Below, one piece after another: positions 26,124 through 34,483 of a stretch of DNA of 64,000 nt (within the stretch, counting starts at the first letter, position 1; each line of letters starts with the position of its first letter). The stretch is from JAAZBV01 sp964499695 (lineage in GTDB: Bacteria; Desulfobacterota; DSM-4660; Desulfatiglandales; HGW-15). Below the pieces are notes generated by a model. The model was given only the letters and a program-made list of their open reading frames with translations, was not told where the DNA came from and made no database searches. A program made the position numbers and the translations under genes. The stretch is from NCBI GenBank assembly GCA_964499695.1, contig CAZCMD010000005.1, positions 1 through 64,000 on the forward strand, given 5' to 3'.

Positions 26124-28321
26124 ATGTTTATGAAACTCATTTATATGCTGATTATTTTACTATTGGTTCAACCGTTAGACCTCTTTGCATCAGAATCAAT
26201 AAAAAGGCTGATCGATCGAATCCTGCCCGGACATGGGGAGAGCTTTGTTATCGAGACGATTACTGCCCCTGATAACCAGAATGTATATGAGGTTGAGGGC
26301 CTTAACGGGAAGATAGTCCTGCGTGGTGATAGCCCTCTGTCACAGGCCGTAGCATTCAACTGGTATCTTAAAAACTGTGTGCGCATCTCTGTCTCGTGGT
26401 ATGCGGATGACCCCGTGGCAATCCCAAAAAAACTGCCTGTACCGGTAAATAAGGTACATAAGAGCACAAGGCTTAAGCAGAGGTTCTTTCTGAACTATTG
26501 CACCTTCGGTTACACCATGCCCTTCTGGCAATGGCATGACTGGGAAAGGTTTATAGACTGGATGGCACTAAACGGTATCAGCATGCCGCTTGCGCAGAAT
26601 GGAAATGAGTATGTCTGGCAGAAGGTGTGGAGAGGTTTCGGGCTCAATGATGATGGGATCCGCTCATACTTTACCGGGCCTGCCCATCTGCCCTGGCACA
26701 GGATGGTAAATATTGATAAATGGGAAGGCCCGTTACCGCAATCATTTATAGAGGGCCAGCATGACCTGCAAAAGAAAATCCTTGCGCGGGAAAGAGAATT
26801 GGGGATGAGGCCCGTGCTGTGTGCATTCTCAGGTCATGTGCCAGAGGCATTAAAGGTGCATCACCCTGAATTCAGGATCGGGCGCATTGCCCCGGGATGG
26901 GGAGGCTTTGGGCCTGATTATACCTGCCACTTTCTTGACCCGCTTGATCCGGTCTTTAAAGAGATACAGGTAAAATTCCTGAAAGAACAGGAGAAGGAAT
27001 ACGGTACAAATCATTATTACGGCACAGACCCATTTAATGAGATAAAACCCCCGAGCTGGGAGCCCTCCTATCTTGCAAGTGTCTCAAAGGCAATCTATGA
27101 CGGTTTGATTAGTGCTGATCCTGAGGCTGTATGGCTTCAGATGGCATGGACATTCTTTTATGATAAAGAACACTGGAACAATGAAAGACTCTCTACCATG
27201 ATCCGGGCCGTCCCACCTGGACGTATGGTGCTCATCGATTATGTGTGCGAGAACGAGGAGATATTCAGAAGTACAAAGGCATTTTACGGCGCACCTTTCA
27301 TCTGGAGCTATCTCGGGAATTTTGGCGGAAATACCCACCTTGTAGGCCCCATAAATAAGATCAACCAGCGTCTCACAACAGCAATGAATGACACTTCCCT
27401 AATAAACCTTGCCGGTGTGGGCGCAACACTTGAAGGTCTTAATAATCCTGTGGTGTACGAACTCCTATTAGATCGTGTGTGGCAGGGCGAACAGATGGAT
27501 ATAAATAGATGGATCAAAAACAACTCTCATGCTCGCGCAGGCGGAGAGGATGTAAATGTGGAAAAGGCATGGGCGATCCTCGCTGAAAAGGTGCTTGTGG
27601 ATAACACAAACCCGATACTGGGTCACGGGGTAATTTTTCAGTCAAGCAATCCGTCCCTTAACGAGACCGGAGACTGGAAGACCAACCCTGCTATTGATTA
27701 TGATAACATAGACCTTTTGCGTGCATGGGAGCTGCTCCTCATGGCTGACACTCCCTCCCGAAAAAATTCCGCATACAGGCGCGACCTTCTGGATGTAACG
27801 CGCCAGTGCCTGGGTAATCTCGGCATGGCGCTGATTAAAAAATGGCCAAAGCATATGAGAAAAAGGATATAAAAGCCTTTGAGGAGGCGGCAGAAATATT
27901 TATGGCACTGGGGCGTGACATTGATATGCTGCTTTCAACACGAAGCGAGTTCACGCTAGGTAAATGGATCAGTGATGCGAAATCATGGGCGGCTCGCGAT
28001 ACAGAAAAGGCCTACTATGAGAAGAATGCACGGACCATCATCACCATATGGGGTGGTAACGGAGAGCTACTCGATTATGCAAACAGGCAGTGGAGCGGGT
28101 TGATGGGGGATTACTATCTTCCGCGCTGGCAGATCTTTCTAGATGCGATACTTACAGAGTTAAAGGGAGTAAAGGCGGTTGATCGCAAGGCCCTGGAAAA
28201 GAGGTGGCGTGATCATGAGATGCGGTTTGTAAAGAGTGTTACAGACAGCTATGCACATAAACCTGATGGAGATTGTTATTCCATGAGTCTTGCGTTATAT
28301 AAAAAATACTGCGTCCGATGA
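26124..28321 (+). pseudogene. Alpha-N-acetylglucosaminidase (GH89, NAGLU-like), frameshifted
   Basis: Two frames encode one exported enzyme. Frame one (26124-27872) has a signal peptide ending LFASE, the N-terminal domain, and a catalytic barrel with NYCTFGYTMPFWQWHDWERFIDWMALNG and the downstream TDPFNEIKPPSW, where the conserved acidic residues reside. Frame two (from 27842) supplies the C-terminal helical domain (AYEKKDIKAFEEAAEIFMALGRDID ... ISDAKSWA ... WGGNGELLDYANRQWSGL). Adding one A to the A6 run at 27837-27842 joins them as LIKKMAKAYEKK. The family releases terminal alpha-GlcNAc from glycans such as heparan sulfate. As it stands the enzyme would lack ~160 C-terminal residues. Start follows the acetyltransferase stop by four bases, so they are one operon. 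Confidence 0.85.
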
Positions 28322-28380
28322 TTTGAAAGTATTCGGCGTTCAAGGTTAAAACATAATATTGTTGAAATAGCTATTTTGCT

Positions 28381-28503
28381 GGAACCCCTCCCCCTTGATG
28401 GGGGAGGCTGGGAGAGGGTGAAAAGAATCAGCGCATGGAAATCTACTCCATATAACTAAATAATTTCTCCCCCTCCCTGATCCCTCCCACCAGGGGAGGG
28501 AAC
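28381..28503. repeat. MITE-like G/C-rich palindromic element
   Basis: The left arm (28383-28420) contains CCCCTCCCCCTTGATGGGGG and GGGAGAGGGTG; the right arm (28467-28503) is its imperfect reverse complement (CCCCCTCCCTGATCCCTCCC...AGGGGAGGG). About 45 AT-rich bases lie between. No coding capacity. Confidence 0.65.
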
Positions 28504-28575
28504 CAAATAAAAGAGAAATTTATTAAGTCAACCTTATCGAGAATAAAATCCCTTGTTTATTAAAAGGATACAGGA

Positions 28576-29832
28576 ATGAATACCAATAGAATCTACAACA
28601 CATATCTGAAAAAGATACTGATACTTTTTATATTACTGAGCTGTTTACTGACAACCGTAAACGCCCAACAGAAAAATGAACATGCCGGACTCATAATAGA
28701 AAGCAAGGTGTTCCCTTTTATCACCTCCCTGAAAAACAGGCCAGAGGTATTAAAAATATTAATTGAAAACCGTGAGCTAAAAAGGTTAGCGAATCAGCAT
28801 AAGGACCGTATCAAGATTGCCTTAAAACAGTGTAACGATACAGTCTGTTATGCAAATGCCATTAAGTGGACCCAGGATGAGGTAACTGCTGCTGGCAATG
28901 AACTGATTAAACTCTCCGGGCAAAATGAACAATTCAGGATACTCATCTCAGCACTCAGGGCATCAGGGTCTTATAATCTCTATGCCTCATACAATGATCC
29001 TGAATTTATCAAGGCAGCATGGAATAATGTGGCAGAGGGAGTGACCCATATCCTTGATGTCTATATCAGGGGCAAACAACCCTTTTATGCTGCAACAGAC
29101 TCCATCTCATTTGCACCTGATGATGAAGGGTTCATTAAAAGTATAAAAGCCTTGCTTGAAAGTGAATCAACAGACATGGATAGCAATGCCTTTTTTGAGG
29201 TGCCGGTTAATATGGCCATAAATGCCCTTATCCTGAACAAACGGGATGAGGCGGCACGCTATGAGCCACTTGAAGAAGGCATGAATAAAACCGCTTTTGA
29301 AAACATCAGAAATATAAACTGGAAAAATTATCCATACAGCATGATCCTTGTACCCGGAAAAGGGCCTGAAAAGGAGGGCATTACCATTGACCCTCAGAAC
29401 ATTATCAGGTGCAGGATGGCAGCAGAATATTTTATAAAGGGGGCTGCACCCTTTATTATTGTTTCAGGCGGCCATGTAAGCCCCAGTCAGACTCCCTTTT
29501 GCGAGGCGGTAGAGATGAAAAAATATATGGTGAAGGAGCTTTCTATTCCGGAGGATGCTGTATTTATAGAGCCCCATGCGCGCCATACTACAACCAATAT
29601 GAGGAACACAGCCCGCATGATCTACCGCTTTAATATGCCCGCTAACAAAAAGATCGTTATTATTACTGATTCAGGCCAGAACGGATTTATAGACAAGATG
29701 GAAAAAAGGTTTATGACGGAGCTTGGGTGTGTTCCTTACCGTGAACTTAAAAAATTGAGCGAGAACACAAGCGAGTATCTGCCTGACAGGAATGCCCTCC
29801 AGTGCAATCCAATAGACCCCCTTGATCCATAA
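28576..29832 (+). CDS. Exported YdcF/DUF218-domain protein
   Basis: A 418-aa protein with a Sec signal (residues 1-31, ending VNAQ). The N-terminal ~230 residues are an uncharacterised helical domain. The C-terminal part (from about 250) is a DUF218/YdcF domain: SMILVPGKGPEKEGITI, RCRMAAEYFIKGAAPFIIVSGGHVSPSQTPFCEAVEMKKYM, and the helix-turn HARHTTTNMRNTARM. Long exported YdcF proteins of this type are more usual in Bacteroidota than in deltaproteobacteria. The role is unknown; binding of nucleotide-like ligands has been suggested for the family. It lies in the amino-sugar island, following GH89 after a repeat element, and converges with the AraC gene one base beyond its stop. Confidence 0.75.
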   Translation: MNTNRIYNTYLKKILILFILLSCLLTTVNAQQKNEHAGLIIESKVFPFITSLKNRPEVLKILIENRELKRLANQHKDRIKIALKQCNDTVCYANAIKWTQDEVTAAGNELIKLSGQNEQFRILISALRASGSYNLYASYNDPEFIKAAWNNVAEGVTHILDVYIRGKQPFYAATDSISFAPDDEGFIKSIKALLESESTDMDSNAFFEVPVNMAINALILNKRDEAARYEPLEEGMNKTAFENIRNINWKNYPYSMILVPGKGPEKEGITIDPQNIIRCRMAAEYFIKGAAPFIIVSGGHVSPSQTPFCEAVEMKKYMVKELSIPEDAVFIEPHARHTTTNMRNTARMIYRFNMPANKKIVIITDSGQNGFIDKMEKRFMTELGCVPYRELKKLSENTSEYLPDRNALQCNPIDPLDP

Positions 29833-30705
29833 TCACCTTTTAAGCCTCTTTCTGAAATCCGAGGGGCTTTTAAGTGTGATACTGCGAAAACTCCTGCTGA
29901 AACTGTAGATGGAATTGAACCCGCACTTGTCCGCTATCCTTGAGACAGGGAGATCGGAGTTGTGGAGCAGGGCGCATGCCCTTTGTACGCGTGTCCTCCT
30001 GATGAATTCGCCCAGGCTGATATTTACCGCATCCCTGAACCTGCTCCTTAAACGGCTCTGGGATATGGCAAGTGTCTCTGCAAGGTCAGAGATGCTAACC
30101 GGCTTTTCTATATTGTTATAGACATAATTCATAACACGCTGGATAAACGAACGGTCCGGGTGATCCGGCCCCTGTTTTTTCTTAACCCCTTTTATAACGG
30201 TCTGCTGCCTTTTAAGGAGGCTCACAAGCAGGAGCCCCAGTTCAAGCGGGGCCTCTGAACCGTCTACAAGCCCTTTTTCATACCAGAGGCTGAACATCTG
30301 AATAAGGTCTCTGAGCTTTTCCTGTTCAAATTCATTGAATGTAAAAGGGATGCCCTTCATGGGCTGTAGCTGGGATGCCTCCCTGAGCTCAAAGGTGGTA
30401 AAAAGCCATGAGACATTCGCAGGATTACTGAACCGCGTATAATAGTGGCTCTGGTATGGAAAGATCAGCATGCCCTGCCCCGGCTTAAGCCGCAGGAGCT
30501 CACCGTCAACGATCACATGGCCCGGTTCCCTGATAACAAATATCAGCACAAAACGGTGGTGTATCTCCTTCTCCGCTTCAAGCTGCCTTGTCCTGTGGAA
30601 CTGAAGGATATTCTCAGGGAGCAGGGTCAGGCCCGCCTGAATCCCTGCAAAGTAATTATCAGGCTCATTGTACTTTTTCAGTAGTTCCTGAATGCTGTTA
30701 TCCAT
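29833..30705 (-). CDS. AraC-family transcriptional regulator
   Basis: A 290-aa regulator with an N-terminal cupin-like sensor domain (residues ~10-160: IVDGELLRLKPGQGMLIFPYQSHYY) and a C-terminal double helix-turn-helix (residues ~190-290: FIQRVMNYVYNNIEKPVSISDLAETLAISQSRLRSRFRDA ... CGFNSIYSFSRSFRSITLKSP). It is divergent from the NagB-LmbE gene, and the shared 65-bp regulatory sequence at 30712-30776 begins seven bases before its start codon. A near-identical sequence precedes the acetyltransferase gene. It is therefore the probable local regulator of amino-sugar use, and possibly autoregulated. The ligand is likely an amino sugar or its phosphate, by context only. Confidence 0.92.
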   Translation of the reverse strand: MDNSIQELLKKYNEPDNYFAGIQAGLTLLPENILQFHRTRQLEAEKEIHHRFVLIFVIREPGHVIVDGELLRLKPGQGMLIFPYQSHYYTRFSNPANVSWLFTTFELREASQLQPMKGIPFTFNEFEQEKLRDLIQMFSLWYEKGLVDGSEAPLELGLLLVSLLKRQQTVIKGVKKKQGPDHPDRSFIQRVMNYVYNNIEKPVSISDLAETLAISQSRLRSRFRDAVNISLGEFIRRTRVQRACALLHNSDLPVSRIADKCGFNSIYSFSRSFRSITLKSPSDFRKRLKR

Positions 30706-30711
30706 AATAAA

Positions 30712-30776
30712 AAGTCGGATATGTTAAAAAAATGATCTTTCTCGCTATTGTTTGCCAAAATTAACTCATTTATAGT
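30712..30776 (+). promoter_or_regulatory. Shared operator/promoter, copy 2 (amino-sugar regulon)
   Basis: Aligns with 24908-24972 with few differences. TTGTTT at 30748-30753, 17-base spacer, TATAGT at 30771-30776. Lies between the divergent araC-type gene and the NagB-LmbE gene, so it could serve both. Confidence 0.75.
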
Positions 30777-30805
30777 CCCTTTCAAAACTTTTTAAAAGAA
30801 ATAAA

Positions 30806-33132
30806 ATGGTCAGAGAGAGTCTAATAGAAAAAAACTCCTGGCTGAAATCGGGTCAAAAGAGCGCTTCAGGCCGGATGAAAAGGTCAGGGTCATTGTTGTC
30901 CCAAGCTTTCCGGAACTGGGGCGCCTTGCCGCTCTCCGTTTTCTTGAATGGGTCTCTCTCAATCCTGGAGGAGTGGTCTCTTTACCCACAGGAAAGACAC
31001 CTGAGCATTTTATATACTGGGTAAAATACTATCTCAATAACTGGGATCATAGGGATACAGCGGCTGACCTCGCGGGCCGTGGATTGGGGGAGGTTAAAAG
31101 ACCAACCACCTGCAATCTTACATTTGTACAGATGGATGAGTTCTACCCCATTGATTCAGAGCAGAGAAACAGCTTCTGTCATTATGTCAGGGAGTTCTAT
31201 ATAAAGGGGTTTGGTCTTGATCCTGACAGGGCCATGCTGATTGACTGCAACCTTATCGGGCTTGCTTCAGGAGAAAGATTATCCGATATCTGGCCCGGGG
31301 GAGACATCGATCTCGGTCTTCGTGAGAGGATGCCTGTTACACCCCTTGAAAAACGTCAGAAAGAGGTCATAAGTGCGGTTGACAAGTGGTGCGATGCCTA
31401 TGAAAAACAGATAGAAGCACTGGGGGGTATAGGGTTTTTCCTGGGCGGTATCGGACCGGGCGGGGATATCGCCTTTAATATCAGGGGAAGCGCACATGAT
31501 TCAAAAACCCGCCTCACAATGACAAATTATGAGACACAGGCAGCGGCTGCAAATGATCTTGGGGGTATTGAGACAGCGGCAAAGCGGGCCGTGATAACAG
31601 TGGGTCTTGGTACCATCACAAAAAATCCGGAGTGTGTTGCAATTATCATGGCTGCCGGGGAGGCAAAATCACGGGTTGTCGCAAATGCTGTTCAGAGCGG
31701 GCATAATCAGGAGTATCCGGCAACAGCTTTGCACAGGTTAACAAACTCCGTCTTTTACCTGACAGAGGGGGCCGCAAAGAATTTAAAGACAAGGCATATC
31801 AGCAGCCTGAAAAAACAGGGGAGTTTAAGCGAGGTACAGATAAGAAAGGCGGTGATCGATCTCTCCATCTTCCTGAAAAAACCCTTTCATGAGCTTAGCG
31901 CTGATGACTTCATGCAGGACAAGATATGCGCCATGGCCATTGAGCAGGGTGAAAAGGTAACAGGCTGCACCGCCAGGGTACGCGAATGGCTTATGGATGC
32001 AGTAAAGAGGGGCCTCTCTGATCGTTCCGCTATTAACTGGCTCCATACAGAACCCCATCATGATGATATCTTACTCGGATACCTTTCGGGTGTTATAGGT
32101 GATCTTGAAGAGAGTTCACAAAGACATTCATTCGCCGCATTTACCAGCGGGTTCACGTCTGTTATCGGTTCATATCTAATGGGAAGGGTTGATAGCCTGA
32201 TGCAGGCAATGGAGGAGAAGGTAAATATTCCCGCAGGGCTGCCGGTGGATGAGGTTATTAAACTGTTTTTAGAGGGGCATAATAGTAACAACCCCCGGAT
32301 AATGGCAAAGGCAGAAAATATCCATTTGTATAACTCCCTGTGCGAGGTATATAAAACAGAAGAACGAAAAACCATGCATGAAAAGCTCCTGTTGATAAAG
32401 GCATATCTGACAGAAGCATACCCAGGGCAAAAAGACCCACCCGAGATCCAACTGTTAAAAGGCATGATGCGCGAATGGGAAAGCAACCTCTGCTGGGGTG
32501 CATTCAACAGGTTCTCATCAAAGACACATCATTTACGGCTTGGTTTTTATAAAGGGGATATCTTTAATGTCCCTCCATCAAGGGAAAGAGATGTGTATCC
32601 GGTTGTCAACCTGATCTCATGGGTTGCCCCGGATATCATGTCAGTCGCCTTTGACCCTGAGGGAAGCGGCCCGGATACCCATTACAAGGTATTGCAAGTG
32701 GTGGCTGATGCCATCCGCGTACAGAAGGAACACGGTATCCGGACACCAGGAAGAATATGGGGATACAGAAATGTATGGTACCGTTTTCACCCGGCTGAGG
32801 CCAATCTCTTTTTACCTGTTTCAGGGGCAGGCATGAAACGGGCAGGTAACCTGTTTATGGATTTTTTCAGGACACAGAAAGAGGCATCATTTCCAAGCCC
32901 GGAATATAAGGGGCCATTCAGTGAATATGCAGCGCTTATTCAGCGGGAGCAGTATGATTGGCTCATAACCTGCCTTGGTAAAGAGTGGTTTGCAGGGCAT
33001 GAAGACCCGAAAATCCGCGCTGCAATTGGTTTTGTTTTTCTGAGAGAGATGAACACTGAAGAGTTGTTATTAAGGGCAAGGACCATCCGTAAAAAATATG
33101 AGCCGGATAATCTTTGCATGCCAGGGATATAG
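30806..33132 (+). pseudogene. Glucosamine-6-phosphate deaminase-like (NagB) fused to LmbE/PIG-L domain, frameshifted
   Basis: A ~775-residue protein when repaired. The ATG at 30806 begins MVRESLIEK, but the continuing frame for KLLAEIGSKERFRPDEKVRV lies one base off; adding one A to the A7 run at 30828-30834 restores it. The conventional long frame starts at 30973. NagB features: SLPTGKTPEHF, TFVQMDEFYPI and LGGIGPGGDIAFNIRGS. The usual NagB motif at the last site is G-x-D-G-H-I; here Asp and His are replaced by Gly and Asp. The C-terminal half has the LmbE/PIG-L deacetylase motif TEPHHDDILLGYL near residue 415, plus a long tail. Bacteroidota-type two-domain deaminases look like this. Expected role: converting glucosamine-6-phosphate to fructose-6-phosphate. 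It is probably inactive if the frameshift is real. Confidence 0.8.
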
Positions 33133-33135
33133 CGC

Positions 33136-33700
33136 ATGAAAAAGAGAAAGATCATTGCCGTGATTGATATAGGTGCAGGCCGCGGGGCAAAGACAGCTCT
33201 CTTTGATCTTCAGGGTAACTGCCTCTTAAAGGGGTTCTGCCGGTCAGTGCATACGGAAGATCGGGAGAGGTAATGGTTGACAGGCTTGTAAAACACTTTA
33301 AAAAACTAATAGACAGATCATTCCATTCATCTGATGATCTTATTGCCCTTGGAGTTGATATGCCGGGCGTGATATCTGACGGCCAGGTGTATATATGCTC
33401 GAACCTGCCATTTCTCGCAGGTGTAAATATAGGGGCACTCTTTGAGCAAAGGTTCACCTGCCCGGTGGTCATCATCAATGATGGTGAGAGCGGCGGGCTT
33501 ATGGAGTGGCGTGTGCGTAAAAAGGAGCTTCTTTACTGGGTTATAGGTGGTGGATGGGGCGGGGCCTGGATCAATGCGGAGGGAGGTGTAACCTGCAAGG
33601 GTGATTTCTGTGAGGCGCGTGACAGGGCTCTTTTTCTTGTGAATGAACCGGGGTATGCTACAGGGATATCAGAAAAAATGCTTGGTGAGATATTTGAAGA
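33136..33700 (+). pseudogene. ROK-family sugar kinase, frameshifted and truncated
   Basis: The first frame (33136-33276) encodes IAVIDIGAGRGAKTALFDLQG, the ROK phosphate-binding start, and stops early. The second frame (conventionally from 33273, truly from ~33230) continues with ALGVDMPGVISDG, VVIINDGESGGLMEW and WVIGGGWGGAWINAEGG, the ROK ATPase core. One extra base in the AAAGGGG run at 33228-33234 would join the frames as LLKGVLPVSAYGRSGE. Homology ends near EIFEEYG at about 33695, after roughly 190 residues, while ROK kinases have ~300. The rest is replaced by the tail of a transporter gene. Likely once a GlcNAc or glucosamine kinase, given its place just after the NagB-like gene. Confidence 0.65.
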
Positions 33701-33702
33701 AT

Positions 33703-33885
33703 ATGGCCTCTCTCCTGCGCTGGTTCTGCGGGTGTATCCTTGTCTACATGGCCCTGTTCGGGACAGGAAAGCTGATATTCGGTCAGTGGCTTATGGGGCT
33801 GGGATTTCTTGTCCTCGCAGCCTGTGCAGGGTTAATCATATACATTGATCTGAACAGGCGCGGGTGGAAGAGTGTGATGGAATAA
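33703..33885 (+). pseudogene. C-terminal remnant of a sodium:solute symporter-like transporter
   Basis: From 33703 the next frame reads MASLLRWFCGCILVYMALFG and GKLIFGQWLMGLGFLVLAACAGL, then a basic end with NRRGW. This has two hydrophobic helices and resembles the last helices of SSS-family symporters. It is joined directly to the ROK gene remnant in a different frame, so a deletion probably removed most of the transporter and the 3' half of the kinase. A sugar symporter would fit this island. Homology is judged by eye. Confidence 0.45.
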
Positions 33886-33890
33886 ACCTT

Positions 33891-33915
33891 CAGGATGGGT
33901 TATTAACCCATCCTG
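33891..33915 (+). terminator. Strong hairpin closing the amino-sugar island
   Basis: CAGGATGGG / CCCATCCTG stem around a TTATTAA loop, directly after the transporter remnant's stop codon; followed by CTTCTACTTTG. A likely terminator or stability hairpin. Confidence 0.6.
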
Positions 33916-33943
33916 CTTCTACTTTGTAGATGGTTTGATCTTT

Positions 33944-34011
33944 GGCAATGCTATAGCTTCTCTAATTACCCTGAAGAAGAAAGAGCAGCTACCATCTCCG
34001 GTAAAATTCAT
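33944..34011 (-). pseudogene. Fragment of a SAM-dependent methyltransferase gene
   Basis: On the minus strand this reads MNFTGDGSCSFFFRVIREA then IALP, nearly the same as NFAGDGNCSFFFRVIREA in the intact methyltransferase at 36056-36832 (positions 36378-36446). The DNA also matches closely. Only about 23 codons remain. Confidence 0.7.
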
Positions 34012-34019
34012 GAGTTTGA

Positions 34020-34106
34020 TTAGCAGATTTTATGTTTATCCAGTGCGATATATTCTGCGATTTCAGAAGCCCTATCAATAGCCAGCAGTGACCAGAAAAT
34101 TTTCAA
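34020..34106 (-). pseudogene. Truncated ParE/RelE-type toxin
   Basis: A TTG start overlaps the antitoxin stop (TTGA). The 28-residue product begins MKIFWSLLAIDRASEIAEY, the typical ParE/RelE N-terminal helix pair, then runs IALDKHKIC and stops. A full toxin has ~95 residues. The break lies at the boundary with the methyltransferase fragment, which suggests a deletion. Confidence 0.7.
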
Positions 34107-34396
34107 TTATGGACTCTTTTTAATATTTTATTTTTTACCTCTTTATGCTCAATTCCCTGACCCTGTGCCAGTTGACTAAGAGATGTCTGGACATCAGTCA
34201 AAAGCTCAAGCTTTTCCTGCATGTTTTCATATTCAACAGCATCCATTAAAACAGCAACACCTTTACCATGCTGTGTGATGATAACAGGCCTTTTCGTGTC
34301 ACGGACCTGCTTGATATAGTTTGCGATTCCAGTCCTTACCTCAGATAACGGTTTAATATCCTGATCAATTTTTAAACGTTGCATTTTGCACCTCAT
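34103..34396 (-). CDS. Phd/YefM-family antitoxin
   Basis: A 97-aa antitoxin of type II toxin-antitoxin systems. The Phd/YefM core is IKPLSEVRTGIANYIKQVR followed by RPVIITQHGKGVAVLMDAVEYE; the C-terminal ~40 residues would wrap the toxin. M5 (MQRLKIDQD) is an equally good start. The cognate toxin gene overlaps the stop by four bases but is cut to 28 codons, so this antitoxin appears to be an orphan. Such orphans may still repress their own promoter and could guard against homologous toxins, which is speculation. Confidence 0.9.
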   Translation of the reverse strand: MRCKMQRLKIDQDIKPLSEVRTGIANYIKQVRDTKRPVIITQHGKGVAVLMDAVEYENMQEKLELLTDVQTSLSQLAQGQGIEHKEVKNKILKRVHN

Positions 34397-34483
34397 AATT
34401 ATCTATTTTACGTACAATATATCGTACATTATTTAGTACTTGTAAGCAGTTTCTTTTGACATAACTGGTGCTTTATAAATCCT

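Noticed and set aside
27834..27845. Programmed -1 frameshift in the GH89 gene
   Set aside because: The zero-frame codons ATT AAA AAA TGG do not give a proper X-XXY-YYZ heptamer, and similar one-base losses occur in neighbouring genes, which suggests decay or sequencing error.
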